From the NCBI GenBank assembly GCA_002083825.1, contig DAZV01000030.1:1-64000 (forward strand): 64,000 nucleotides of DNA, given 5' to 3'. This document shows positions 46,821 to 56,205 of the stretch, one piece after another; within the stretch, counting starts at the first letter, position 1; every line of letters begins with the position of its first letter. Source of the stretch: Candidatus Sericytochromatia bacterium S15B-MN24 CBMW_12. Lineage in GTDB: Bacteria; Cyanobacteriota; Sericytochromatia; S15B-MN24; UBA4093. Below the pieces are notes generated by a model. That model made no database searches. It had not been told where the DNA came from and saw only the letters and a program-made list of their open reading frames with translations. The position numbers and the translations under genes are program-made.

Positions 46821-47897
46821 GTGGCAGATCGATGGCGGGACGCCTTCGGAAAACTCGAAGGCAAAGCACTGCTCGGTATGCTCGCGTGGGGGATCCTGGC
46901 CCCTGTCGCTGGAGCGAACCCCATGGAAGCGGGTATCACGCCGATCGCTTCGGAGGTCAACGGGATCTACAACTTGATCATGGGGATCACGGGAGCCCTC
47001 TTCGTGGGGATCTGGGGGGTCCTGGGCTATGCGCTCTGGAAGTTCCGCTTCCGCAAGGACCGCAAGGTCAACGACTTTCACGGCAATATCCCGCTCGAGG
47101 TGATCTGGACCGTCATCCCGGTGATCTTGCTGATCATCATCTCGGTGCCCGCCTTCCGGGTGCTCCAGTTCACCGAGTACGCCCCCCAGGACATCTCCGA
47201 GACCGTCGAGGTCATCGGGCATCAGTTCTTCTGGGAGTACCGTTACCCCGACTCGGCGATCACCATCGCCAACCAGCCCATGCGGCTACCGGTGGGTCAG
47301 AACATCCGCCTGCTCGTCACCTCGGACGACGTCATCCATTCCTTCTCGATCCCCTCCTTCGGCTTCAAGCAGGACGCCATCCCGGGGCGGGTAAACGAGC
47401 GCTGGGTTCGCGCAGACAAGGTCGGGACCTACGACGGTTACTGCGCCCAGCTCTGCGGCACGCTGCATGCCAACATGCTCTTCAAGGTCGAGGTCATGGA
47501 GCCCGAGGCTTACGCTGCCTGGAAGGCTACGCAATCGACGGCCGCGGCCGCTCCCGCCAAGCCCGTCACCCAGGTCGACCTCATGGCCGCCGGCGAGAAG
47601 CTCTACGCCTCGAACTGCGCCTCTTGCCACCAGGTCAACGGTCAGGGCCTCCCCGGAGTCTTCCCGCCCATCGCGGGATCCGATTGGATGCAGGACAAGA
47701 ATGCGCACCTCGACGCCATGCTCAACGGCCTGCGCGGAGAGATTACCGTCAACGGCCAGAAGTACAACGGCGTCATGCCCGCTTTCGGTCACCTGAAGGA
47801 CGTCGATCTCGCCGCCATCGCCACCTACGAGCGTAACGCGTGGGGCAACAACCACGGTCCGGTCATGCCTGACGAGGTCAAGGCGCTCAGAAAGTAG
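46821..47897 (+). CDS. ctaC: Cytochrome c oxidase subunit II with fused C-terminal cytochrome c (caa3 type)
   Basis: CuA motif CAQLCGTLHANM; heme motif CASCH; GTG start after GGAGGACAGAA. Confidence 0.95.
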   Translation: MADRWRDAFGKLEGKALLGMLAWGILAPVAGANPMEAGITPIASEVNGIYNLIMGITGALFVGIWGVLGYALWKFRFRKDRKVNDFHGNIPLEVIWTVIPVILLIIISVPAFRVLQFTEYAPQDISETVEVIGHQFFWEYRYPDSAITIANQPMRLPVGQNIRLLVTSDDVIHSFSIPSFGFKQDAIPGRVNERWVRADKVGTYDGYCAQLCGTLHANMLFKVEVMEPEAYAAWKATQSTAAAAPAKPVTQVDLMAAGEKLYASNCASCHQVNGQGLPGVFPPIAGSDWMQDKNAHLDAMLNGLRGEITVNGQKYNGVMPAFGHLKDVDLAAIATYERNAWGNNHGPVMPDEVKALRK

Positions 47898-47980
47898 GAC
47901 TCCTGGCGCGGCCAAGCCCTCGCGATGCCGAATCGCACCAAGGCTGGGCCGCATCAGATCCCCTGATACGGAGAATAACG

Positions 47981-49561
47981 ATGTCTACCGCAGCACACGC
48001 CCCCGAGGGTCATGCCAATCCGCTCGAGACCAACCTCTGGGACTGGATCACGTCGACCGACCACAAGAAGATCGGGATCATGTACCTGATCCTCGCCTTC
48101 TCCAGCTTCTTCGTCGGCGGAACCTTCGCCCTCCTCGTGCGCCTCCAACTCTGGAAGCCCGACGCCGGCATCCTCGCGCCCGACGTCTACAACCAGATGC
48201 TCACCATGCACGCCACGGTCATGATCTTCCTCGCCGTCATTCCCCTGCTCACCGGCTTCGGCAACTATGCCGTCCCCCTGATGCTGGGGGCCAAGGACAT
48301 GGCCTTCCCTCGCCTCAACAACGTCGCCCTCTGGCTCGCCGTCGCCGGCGGCGTCGTCATCATGTCCTCCTTCGCCATGGGCGGCGCCGCCGCCGCCGGC
48401 TGGACCAGCTACCCCCCGCTCACCGGCGGCATCTTCAGCCCCGGCCGCGGCGTCGACCTCTGGATCCTGGGGATTCACCTCGCGGGTATCAGCTCGATCC
48501 TCGGCGGCGTGAACTTCATCGTCACCATCATCAACATGCGCGCACCCGGCATGTCCATCCACAAGATGCCCCTCTTCTGCTGGACCTGGCTCGTCACCGC
48601 CTGGCTCCAGGTCATCGCCACCCCGGTCCTTGCCGGCGTCCTCACGATGCTGCTCTTCGACCGGAACCTCGGCACCTCTTTCTTCCGCCCCGAAGCCGGC
48701 GGGGACCCGATCCTCTGGCAACACCTCTTCTGGTTCTACTCCCACCCCGCCGTCTACATCATGATCGTCTCGGGCTTCGGCATCATCTCCGAGATCCTTC
48801 CCGTCTTCAGCAAGAAGCACATCTTCGGCTACCTCGCCATCGCCTACTCGTCGGTCGCCATCGGCGTCCTCGGCTTCTTCGTGTGGGTCCACCACATGTT
48901 CGCCACCGGCATCGACGTCCGTGCCCGGACCGTCTTCTCGATCATCACCATGTTGATTGCCGTTCCCACCGGCATCAAGATCTTCAGCTGGGTCGCCACC
49001 CTCTGGGGCGGAAACATCCGCCTCATGACCCCCATGCTCTTCGCCATCGGCTTCGTCGCCTTCTTCTTGATCGGCGGCCTCGACGGCATCTTCCTCGCCA
49101 TCATCCCGGTCGACATCCAGCTCACCCACACCTACTGGGTCGTCGCCCACATCCACTACGTCCTCTTCGCCGGCTCCATCATGGCCATCATGGCCGCCAG
49201 CTACTACTGGTTCCCCAAGATGTTCGGACGCCTGATGAACGAGGCACTCGGCAAATGGCACTTCTGGCTGACGGTCATCGGTATGAACGTCACGTTCTTC
49301 CCGATGCACTTCCTCGGAGTCCAGGGCATGCCCCGCCGGTACTACACCTACCCCGAGCAGTTCGCCTTCTGGAACACCACGGAGACCCTCGCGGCCTTCG
49401 TCATGGGCTTCGCCCAGCTGATCTTCGTCTACAACGTCATTCACTCGCTGCGCAAAGGCGAGATCGCAGGAGACGACCCCTGGGAAGGCCGGACCCTCGA
49501 ATGGACCGTCTCATCGCCCCCACCCTCCCACAACTTCGACACCTTGCCGGTCATCAAGTAA
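47981..49561 (+). CDS. ctaD: Cytochrome c oxidase subunit I (A2-type signature)
   Basis: WDWITSTDHKKIGIMYLI, WQHLFWFYSHPAVYIMIVSGFGIISEI, THTYWVVAHIHYVLFAGS. Confidence 0.97.
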   Translation: MSTAAHAPEGHANPLETNLWDWITSTDHKKIGIMYLILAFSSFFVGGTFALLVRLQLWKPDAGILAPDVYNQMLTMHATVMIFLAVIPLLTGFGNYAVPLMLGAKDMAFPRLNNVALWLAVAGGVVIMSSFAMGGAAAAGWTSYPPLTGGIFSPGRGVDLWILGIHLAGISSILGGVNFIVTIINMRAPGMSIHKMPLFCWTWLVTAWLQVIATPVLAGVLTMLLFDRNLGTSFFRPEAGGDPILWQHLFWFYSHPAVYIMIVSGFGIISEILPVFSKKHIFGYLAIAYSSVAIGVLGFFVWVHHMFATGIDVRARTVFSIITMLIAVPTGIKIFSWVATLWGGNIRLMTPMLFAIGFVAFFLIGGLDGIFLAIIPVDIQLTHTYWVVAHIHYVLFAGSIMAIMAASYYWFPKMFGRLMNEALGKWHFWLTVIGMNVTFFPMHFLGVQGMPRRYYTYPEQFAFWNTTETLAAFVMGFAQLIFVYNVIHSLRKGEIAGDDPWEGRTLEWTVSSPPPSHNFDTLPVIK

Positions 49562-49585
49562 ACCCACAAAAAAAGGACTTCGCCC

Positions 49586-50188
49586 ATGTCGACCTCGGCT
49601 GCATCCGCCCAGGACGCGCTCCACGAGCGCAACCAACGCCTCGCCAAGCGCGTAGGCCTCGTGATCCTGGGCATGTCCCTCTTCGGCTGGGCCCTCGTTC
49701 CCCTGTACCGCTGGGTTTGCACCGAGTATGGCGTGGGGCCCGTCCAGCAGAAACCCGATAGCAAGAACCTCCCCTCCGCGCTCGGCGATCGCGACATCCA
49801 GGTGCGCTTCGTCGGCCTCGTCGACGTCCTCGCCCCCGCCAAGATCGAACCCCGCCAGCCCGGACTCGTCGTCAAGGTCGGAGAGCAACGCGAAGTCACC
49901 TACCGCTTCACCAACCTCTCCGACCAACCCCTTCACTTCCAGGCCGTTCACAGCATCGCGCCCGCCCTCGCCGATCCCATGTTCCACAAGGTCGAATGCT
50001 TCTGCTTCACCAGCCAGAAGCTCGAACCCCACGAGGTCAAGGAACTGCCCGTCGTCTTCTGGGTCGACCCCAAGTTCCCCGCCGAATACCACACCGTCAC
50101 CCTGCAGTACACCCTCTACAACATGAACCCCGATCCGTCGCTCCTCAAGAAGCGACTGGAAGAGAGTGCCCGCAACGCGGGCGGATAA
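49586..50188 (+). CDS. ctaG: Cytochrome c oxidase assembly protein (Cox11/CtaG)
   Basis: SLFGWALVPLYRWVCTEYGVG, ADPMFHKVECFCFTSQKLEPHEVKELPVVFWVDPKF. Confidence 0.94.
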   Translation: MSTSAASAQDALHERNQRLAKRVGLVILGMSLFGWALVPLYRWVCTEYGVGPVQQKPDSKNLPSALGDRDIQVRFVGLVDVLAPAKIEPRQPGLVVKVGEQREVTYRFTNLSDQPLHFQAVHSIAPALADPMFHKVECFCFTSQKLEPHEVKELPVVFWVDPKFPAEYHTVTLQYTLYNMNPDPSLLKKRLEESARNAGG

Positions 50189-50198
50189 GGAGCATGTC

Positions 50199-50357
50199 AT
50201 GAGCCTTTCAAGCGTCATTGCCGAACCGGAGCGCGATCGCCTCATCTCCCGGAATAACCGGAAACTCGGCCTGATCCTCGCCCTCGTCATCGGCGCGGGC
50301 CTACTCGTCGCCTATCTCTCGCGCTTCGTTCTCTGGCACATGGTCTTCGCGAAGTAA
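50199..50357 (+). CDS. Small single-TM protein in cytochrome oxidase operon (52 aa)
   Basis: ATG after AAGGAG; MSLSSVIAEPERDRLISRNNRKLGLILALVIGAGLLVAYLSRFVLWHMVFAK. Confidence 0.7.
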   Translation: MSLSSVIAEPERDRLISRNNRKLGLILALVIGAGLLVAYLSRFVLWHMVFAK

Positions 50358-50371
50358 CGGGTGCCGGCGCC

Positions 50372-51307
50372 ATGACTCAGACCACTCCCAAGATCTTCCG
50401 CCCGTTCAGCCGCTTCGCGCTGGTCCTCAGTATCCTGACCCTCGTCCTGATCGTGCTCGGAGCCACCGTCCGCGCCATGGGCGCGGGGCTCGCATGCCCG
50501 GACTGGCCCCTCTGCCACGGTCAGTTCGTTCCCCCGATGGACCCCGAGATCTTCATCGAGTGGTTCCACCGCCTGGTCGCCGCCCTGGTCAGCACCCTCT
50601 TCCTGGGCTTGACCCTCTGGGTCGCCGCGGTCAAGGAGCTTCGCGACAAGTTTCTGCCCCTGGTCCTCTTCTCGGTCGGCCTGCTGATCGTTCAGATCGT
50701 CCTCGGGGCCCTCACCGTCTTGCATCTCCTCGCCTTCGAGACGGTGACCATGCACCTCGGCGCCGGAACCCTCTTCCTCTCGAGCCTCGTGCTCCTCACC
50801 GTCATGGCCTGGAAGGAAGCCGGCGATCACCCCGCCCTTGCCATCCAGCCGAGCATCGTCCGCCCCCTCGCCCTCGCCGCCATGGTGGCCACCTACGGCC
50901 AGATCCTCCTGGGCGGGCTCGTCTCCTCCAAGTATGCGGCCCTCGCCTGTCCGGATTTCCCCGCCTGCCACGGCATGCTCTTCCCCCCGATGATTGGAGC
51001 CGTCGCCACCCACATGATCCATCGCTACGGCGCCTATACCCTGGCCGTGCTCGTCACCGCCCTCATGGTCGCCGCCCGCAAGAGCCCGGACGCCCTCGTC
51101 CGCCGCGGCACCCTCCTCGCCTTCGCCTTTCTCGGCATCCAGGTCGCTCTCGGCATCGCCAACGTCCTCATGCGAGTCCCGGTTCCCCTATCCGCCTCGC
51201 ACCTGGGCGTGGCCGAGCTCCTCCTCGTCACCCTCCTGGTCGTCAATATCGGCATGCTCGGAGATCGGAAGATCGCGTCCGCGGCACGACCCGCGCTCGC
51301 CCAGTAA
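50372..51307 (+). CDS. ctaA: Heme A synthase (CtaA/COX15)
   Basis: LVLIVLGATVRAMGAGLACPDWPLCHGQFVPPMDPEIFIEWFHRLVAALVS, ACPDFPACHG, HMIHRYGAY. Confidence 0.95.
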   Translation: MTQTTPKIFRPFSRFALVLSILTLVLIVLGATVRAMGAGLACPDWPLCHGQFVPPMDPEIFIEWFHRLVAALVSTLFLGLTLWVAAVKELRDKFLPLVLFSVGLLIVQIVLGALTVLHLLAFETVTMHLGAGTLFLSSLVLLTVMAWKEAGDHPALAIQPSIVRPLALAAMVATYGQILLGGLVSSKYAALACPDFPACHGMLFPPMIGAVATHMIHRYGAYTLAVLVTALMVAARKSPDALVRRGTLLAFAFLGIQVALGIANVLMRVPVPLSASHLGVAELLLVTLLVVNIGMLGDRKIASAARPALAQ

Positions 51308-51316
51308 GGAGCTTTC

Positions 51317-52234
51317 ATGTCGATTGCGGCAAAAATCGAAGGAGAAACGAGCTTCCTGGGAGTCGTTCGTGACTACTACCAGCTCACCAAGCCGACGATC
51401 GTCATGCTCATGCTCGTCACCGCCTTGCCCGCCTTGCTCATGACGGGCAAGGCGCCCGAGCCGTCCACCGGCTTCATCGCCCTGGCCGGAACCTGGCTCG
51501 CGGCCTCGTCGGCCAGCGCCATCAACCACTACATCGATCGCCACGTCGACGTCGTCATGGAGCGCACCCGCAGCCGCCCCATCCCGCGCGCCAGGGTCAC
51601 CCCGGCGCGCGCTCTCGCCTTCGGCATCCTCCTCGGCATCCTTTCGGTGCTGCTGCTCGGTCTCATGGCCAACTGGGCAGCGGCTGGGGTCGCGCTCGCC
51701 AGCATCCTGTTCTACACCCTGGTCTACACCTGGTGGCTGAAGCCTCGCACTCCCCAGAACATCGTCATCGGCGGCGCCGCCGGCGCAACCGCGCCCTTGA
51801 TCGTCTGGGCTGCCCTCACCGGCGAGCTCGGTCTCGCCGCCTGGCTGATGTTCGCGGTCATCTTCATCTGGACCCCCCCTCACTTCTGGGCCCTCGCCCT
51901 CTTCCGCAAGGAGGACTACGCCAAGGCCAAGATCCCCATGATGCCCGTGGTCGCAGGCGAAGACTCCACCCGTTTCCAGATGCTGGTTTACACCCTCCTC
52001 TTGATCCCGACTTCTCTCAGTCTCTTCTGGGTCGGTGCCAACGGCTTGCTTTACCTCGCCGGCGCCCTCGCCCTAAACGGCCTCTTCGCCCGGCACGCCT
52101 GGACGGTCTTTCGACGGAAGGACGTCGCCGATGCCAAGCGGATGTTCATCTTCTCCAACTACTACCTGATGATCCTCTTCGCCATGCTCTTCCTGGACGC
52201 CGCGCTGACGCTGATTCTCGAGTCTGTCGCCTAG
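51317..52234 (+). CDS. ctaB: Protoheme IX farnesyltransferase (heme O synthase)
   Basis: DYYQLTKPTIVMLMLVTALPAL, NHYIDRHVDVVMERTRSRPIPRARVTPARAL, WTPPHFWALALFRKEDYAKAKIPMMPVVAG. Confidence 0.96.
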   Translation: MSIAAKIEGETSFLGVVRDYYQLTKPTIVMLMLVTALPALLMTGKAPEPSTGFIALAGTWLAASSASAINHYIDRHVDVVMERTRSRPIPRARVTPARALAFGILLGILSVLLLGLMANWAAAGVALASILFYTLVYTWWLKPRTPQNIVIGGAAGATAPLIVWAALTGELGLAAWLMFAVIFIWTPPHFWALALFRKEDYAKAKIPMMPVVAGEDSTRFQMLVYTLLLIPTSLSLFWVGANGLLYLAGALALNGLFARHAWTVFRRKDVADAKRMFIFSNYYLMILFAMLFLDAALTLILESVA

Positions 52235-52268
52235 CCGGCCCCACCCTCTCGTATCAAAGGAACCAACG

Positions 52269-52763
52269 ATGAGCCAGAATTCGACGACAAGCAAGCGCGG
52301 AATCCCTCTCGGCAAGGTGATCGTGCTCGGCATCCTCGCCGCCGGCTTGGGAGCCGGCCTCATGGTGCGCCAGGTCGGCATGCAGCAATGGGAGCTCAGC
52401 AAGCAGTTTTACCGCGAGCATACGACCGTCCTCCGCGCGATCGACGCGCTGCAGGGCGAGATCCGCCAGGGACTCCCCCCCGCGGCGGCCCTGGTCAAGG
52501 TCTCGGAGATCGCGCCGGGCCTGAGGAACGCGATCAACGGCCGCACCTACTACACCCTCTCGCGCGAGCAGGATTACCTCGACACCGTGAGCCGCTGGGC
52601 CAATAGCGAAGCCCCTCTCCGGGATGTGGAGGGGGCCTTCGGGGTGCTGGTGGGCCGGATCGCGCTCGAGTCGGAGAGCCTCCAGGATGCTCCCTTCCGG
52701 TTCGCCACCGTGCCCGAGCCGGGAACCGTTCCGGTCATCGAGCGCAGGCGCCGGATGATCTAG
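52269..52763 (+). CDS. Hypothetical single-TM protein (164 aa)
   Basis: LGKVIVLGILAAGLGAGLMV TM; ORF collinear with oxidase operon. Confidence 0.6.
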   Translation: MSQNSTTSKRGIPLGKVIVLGILAAGLGAGLMVRQVGMQQWELSKQFYREHTTVLRAIDALQGEIRQGLPPAAALVKVSEIAPGLRNAINGRTYYTLSREQDYLDTVSRWANSEAPLRDVEGAFGVLVGRIALESESLQDAPFRFATVPEPGTVPVIERRRRMI

Positions 52764-52975
52764 GGGCGATCCTCTTGAGAATCGGGCCGTTCGGCGCGTC
52801 GCTGGTCGGGAGCCTCGGGCTCCGAGGCTGCGAACTCGTACTCGATTCCGCCGGGGCGGTTTCGGGCCCGGAGCGACGCCGAGATCCCGATGGCTGCCAG
52901 GGCGAACGCCACGAGCAGGAAGCCTATCAGGGGAACGTAGAACCAGAGTTCAGCTACCAGGTCCCCGAACTGCAT
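52760..52975 (-). CDS. Small single-TM protein (71 aa)
   Basis: MQFGDLVAELWFYVPLIGFLLVAFALAAIGISASLRAR. Confidence 0.5.
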   Translation of the reverse strand: MQFGDLVAELWFYVPLIGFLLVAFALAAIGISASLRARNRPGGIEYEFAASEPEAPDQRRAERPDSQEDRP

Positions 52976-52986
52976 GGCGGCCTCCT

Positions 52987-53724
52987 TTACGGCTCACCGA
53001 CCCACTGACGGCGCAGGGTCTGGTATTCCTCCCAGCTGATTTCCCCCTGGTCGAAGCGGGCTCTCAGCTTGCGGCGCTCGGCTTCGCGATCGGTGGTCGA
53101 CTCCTCGGGCATTTCCGCCGTGAACACTCCCGCTTCCGCGGGGCCGGGGAGCGCGAAGACGTAGGCCGCCATCAGAGCGAACGAGGCCAAAAGGGCGACG
53201 ATCAGGTTGCGGCCGCCGTCGTCGGGCGCCCCGCCTTGAACCGTCTGGGTGGTGGTGGCCACCGCGAAGTAGGCGAAAGCCACGACCGTTCCGAAGATCA
53301 GGTGCCCCGCCATCTGCATGAGGGCTTCCTGGGGCCCCAGCTTGATTCCCCAGGTTCCCGGATCCTCCACCTCGCCCTCCTGGATATGCGGGTTGAAGCG
53401 CCGCGCCACGTCGATGAGAAACATCGACAAGACCCAGTGGTAGAGGCCGAACATCATCCCCACGAAAGGAGCCCATGCACCGGGCCAGAGCCCCACGAGG
53501 TCGAAGATCCAGGCGTAGACCAGCGCGAAGACGACGCCGAAGCTGAAGTGAAGCAGGAGCCCCACCGCTCTGCCCGCCTGGTTCAGAGGCATCAGGATGC
53601 CCCCCAGGAGCTTGGCGAAGTCCAGGTGAACCCAGCCCAGCGCCAGGCCCATCATCAGGAAGGCCGTCAGCGCGAAGGTTCCCCAGAGGCCCGCCACGAC
53701 CGCATCGTAAAGATTGAAAGGCAT
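52987..53724 (-). CDS. Polytopic membrane protein with SHOCT-like C-terminus
   Basis: Multiple TMs; C-terminal KLRARFDQGEISWEEYQTLRRQWVG. Confidence 0.65.
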   Translation of the reverse strand: MPFNLYDAVVAGLWGTFALTAFLMMGLALGWVHLDFAKLLGGILMPLNQAGRAVGLLLHFSFGVVFALVYAWIFDLVGLWPGAWAPFVGMMFGLYHWVLSMFLIDVARRFNPHIQEGEVEDPGTWGIKLGPQEALMQMAGHLIFGTVVAFAYFAVATTTQTVQGGAPDDGGRNLIVALLASFALMAAYVFALPGPAEAGVFTAEMPEESTTDREAERRKLRARFDQGEISWEEYQTLRRQWVGEP

Positions 53725-53890
53725 CGCAATCCTCCCCTCGTGGCACCGGACTGGAGCTTAATCCATCGTTACGTCGCGTGACAAGCCGCGTATGATCGCT
53801 TTCGAGGGGCTTGGAAACGCGCGCTTCCGGGTAAACTACGGATTGTTCGCTTTTCACGGCTCACGTAGGTTATAGGGAGGAGGATTCGGC

Positions 53891-54229
53891 ATGTCACGCG
53901 CCCTCACGCTGCTGCTGAGCGCGGCGATCAGTATCGCCGTCTTGCCGAGCGCAAAGGCTGCGCCCTCGGGCGCGGAGCTGTTCACCCGCAAGGGCTGCAT
54001 CGGCTGCCACGTGCTCAAGGGCCACGAGGGAGCCGTGGGAACGATGGGCCCCGATCTCTCGAAGATCGGAGCCACGCGCGATCGGGCCTTCCTTCTGGCC
54101 TGGATTCGCGACCCCCAGGCCATGGCGCCCGGCTCTCGCATGCCGACGCTCGGTCTGACCCAAGTCGAGGCCGAGTTATTGGCCGATTACCTACTCTCCG
54201 AGCGTCCGCGCAAGGGGAAGCGACGCTAA
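53891..54229 (+). CDS. Monoheme cytochrome c
   Basis: Signal peptide; GAELFTRKGCIGCHVLKGHEGAVGTMGPDLSKIGATRD...RMPTLGL. Confidence 0.92.
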   Translation: MSRALTLLLSAAISIAVLPSAKAAPSGAELFTRKGCIGCHVLKGHEGAVGTMGPDLSKIGATRDRAFLLAWIRDPQAMAPGSRMPTLGLTQVEAELLADYLLSERPRKGKRR

Positions 54230-54280
54230 AACGACGGTGACGCTGGGAACCCCGCAGGATGCGGGTCCGAGAGGGCCTGG

Positions 54281-54303
54281 CCGCGGGAAAATATTTCCCG
54301 CGG
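54281..54303. promoter_or_regulatory. Perfect inverted repeat upstream of the bc-complex operon
   Basis: CCGCGGGAAA-ATA-TTTCCCGCGG (10-bp arms). Confidence 0.5.
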
Positions 54304-54375
54304 CATGCCACCGAGCCCCTTAAAATGTGGTTTAATTGGTATTGATTCGCCGTATATCCTCTGAGGAAGGGGCTC

Positions 54376-56205
54376 ATGAGCAACAAAGACTATTCGCTCA
54401 AGGTCACGGACCTCGACTGGATCCGTGAAAACATCAAGTGCATGGCAGGCTGCCCGGTTAATACCTATGCCGGCGGCCATTTTGGCTATATTGGCTTGAT
54501 CGTCCAGGGGCGCTACGAAGAAGCTTACAAGATCGCGCACTACCCCAATCCGTTCCCGGTCGCCTGCGGTTACACCTGCGGCGCCCCCTGTCAGACCACA
54601 TGTCGTCGCAACGACTTCGACACGACGGTCCAGATTCGCGATCTCAAGCGCTTCCTGGTGGATACCCACTTCGATCGCTTCGGGCACTTCGAGGTTGACC
54701 GTCCCGTCGTGGCCAAGCACCAGGGTAAGAAGGTCGCCGTCATCGGCGCCGGACCTGGTGGGCTCACCGCCGCCCTGGATCTGGCCGAAAAGGGCTACGA
54801 GGTCGTCGTCTTCGACGCCCTTCCCGAAGGTGGCGGCATGATGCGCTATGGCGTGCCGTCCTATCGCTATCCCCGCGAGATGCTGAAGCTCGAGATCGAG
54901 GCCATCGCGAAGCGCGGCGTCGAGATCCGCTACAATACCCGGATCGGCCGCGACGTCATGCTCGGCGATCTTCGTCGCGAGTACGACGCGGTGGTTCTCG
55001 CCATCGGCTTCAACGACTCGCGCAATCTGCCCATTCCCGGCCATGAGGCCCAGAACATCCATGGTGCCGTGACCATCCTGAAGGAACAGTTCCTCGGGAA
55101 CGATCAGGGTGCCATGATCCGGGGCAAGAAGGTGGTCGTCATCGGGGGCGGTAACGTCGCCTTCGACGCCGCCCGCGTCTCGGTTCGTCTCGGCGCCGCC
55201 GCGGTGACGCTGACGGCGATGGAGACCTACGACAAGATGCCTGCCGACCTTGAAGAAAAGGAAGAGGGCGCCGAGGAGGGGGTCACCATCGTCAACCAGC
55301 ACGGACCCCAGCGGTTCGAGGTGGGCGAGAACGGTGCGGTCAAGGGTCTCTGGGCCAAGCAGGTCGATTCGATCTTCGACAAGGAAGGTCGCTTCAATCC
55401 CAGCTTCGTCGAGGGGTCGGACAAGCTTTTCGAGGCCGATGTCATCATGGTGGCTATCGGTCAGGCGGCTAACCTCGATCTGATCAAGGATTGCCCGGAT
55501 CTCGAGCTCGGGCCTCGCGGGACGCCGAGTTGCGATCTCAACACCCAGATGACGACCGCCGAAGGAGTCTTCCTCGCGGGCGACATCGAGACGGGTCCGC
55601 GGCTGATCATCACGGCGATCGCCTCCGGCCACCGTTGTGCCGATCAGATCGACCGTTGGTTGCATGACGGCAAGGCCTCCGTGGATCCCACGACCTTCAA
55701 GTTCAACCTTGCCACCTTGGAGAATTACCAGTTCCCCGCAGCGGACTACGAGGTGCGGCCTTTCGTGCCCATCCCCTTGGCTCCGCTGGAGGTTCGCAAG
55801 GTCAGCATGGTGGATCAGGCTCACACGGGCTACACCGAGGAGATGGCCATCAAGGAAGCCGAGCGCTGCCTTTGGTGCGACGTCAACACTCCGATCGACG
55901 ATTCGGAGTGCATCCTCTGCAACGGCTGCGTGGACGTCTGTCCCTACAACACCCTTCACATGGTCGATCTGGAGATGGTTGAGCCCGATACCGAAGCCGC
56001 GCGGGCGGTCGAGCAGAAGCTCGGAATGCCGCTCAACGAGGCCAAGGCCGCGCTTGCCGCTCAGGGATATGATTTTGACGGCACCTTGATGATCAAGGAC
56101 GAGCGACTCTGCGTCCGCTGTGGTCTCTGCGCGATGCGCTGCCCCACGGGCGCTATCCGGATGGAACACCTGCTTCAGGAGGATACGCCACAGTATGCAT
56201 ACTAA
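54376..56205 (+). CDS. GltD/NfnB-like FAD-NAD(P) oxidoreductase with two C-terminal [4Fe-4S] motifs
   Basis: CMAGCPVNTYAGGHFGYIGLI, VIGAGPGGLTAALDLAEKGYEVVVFDALPEGGGMMRYGVP, IGGGNVAFDAARV, CILCNGCVDVCP, CVRCGLCAMRCP. Confidence 0.93.
   Translation: MSNKDYSLKVTDLDWIRENIKCMAGCPVNTYAGGHFGYIGLIVQGRYEEAYKIAHYPNPFPVACGYTCGAPCQTTCRRNDFDTTVQIRDLKRFLVDTHFDRFGHFEVDRPVVAKHQGKKVAVIGAGPGGLTAALDLAEKGYEVVVFDALPEGGGMMRYGVPSYRYPREMLKLEIEAIAKRGVEIRYNTRIGRDVMLGDLRREYDAVVLAIGFNDSRNLPIPGHEAQNIHGAVTILKEQFLGNDQGAMIRGKKVVVIGGGNVAFDAARVSVRLGAAAVTLTAMETYDKMPADLEEKEEGAEEGVTIVNQHGPQRFEVGENGAVKGLWAKQVDSIFDKEGRFNPSFVEGSDKLFEADVIMVAIGQAANLDLIKDCPDLELGPRGTPSCDLNTQMTTAEGVFLAGDIETGPRLIITAIASGHRCADQIDRWLHDGKASVDPTTFKFNLATLENYQFPAADYEVRPFVPIPLAPLEVRKVSMVDQAHTGYTEEMAIKEAERCLWCDVNTPIDDSECILCNGCVDVCPYNTLHMVDLEMVEPDTEAARAVEQKLGMPLNEAKAALAAQGYDFDGTLMIKDERLCVRCGLCAMRCPTGAIRMEHLLQEDTPQYAY

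Noticed and set aside
47954-49444. 496-aa minus-strand ORF rich in D/E/G
   Set aside because: Antisense to ctaD; artefact of GC-skewed codons.
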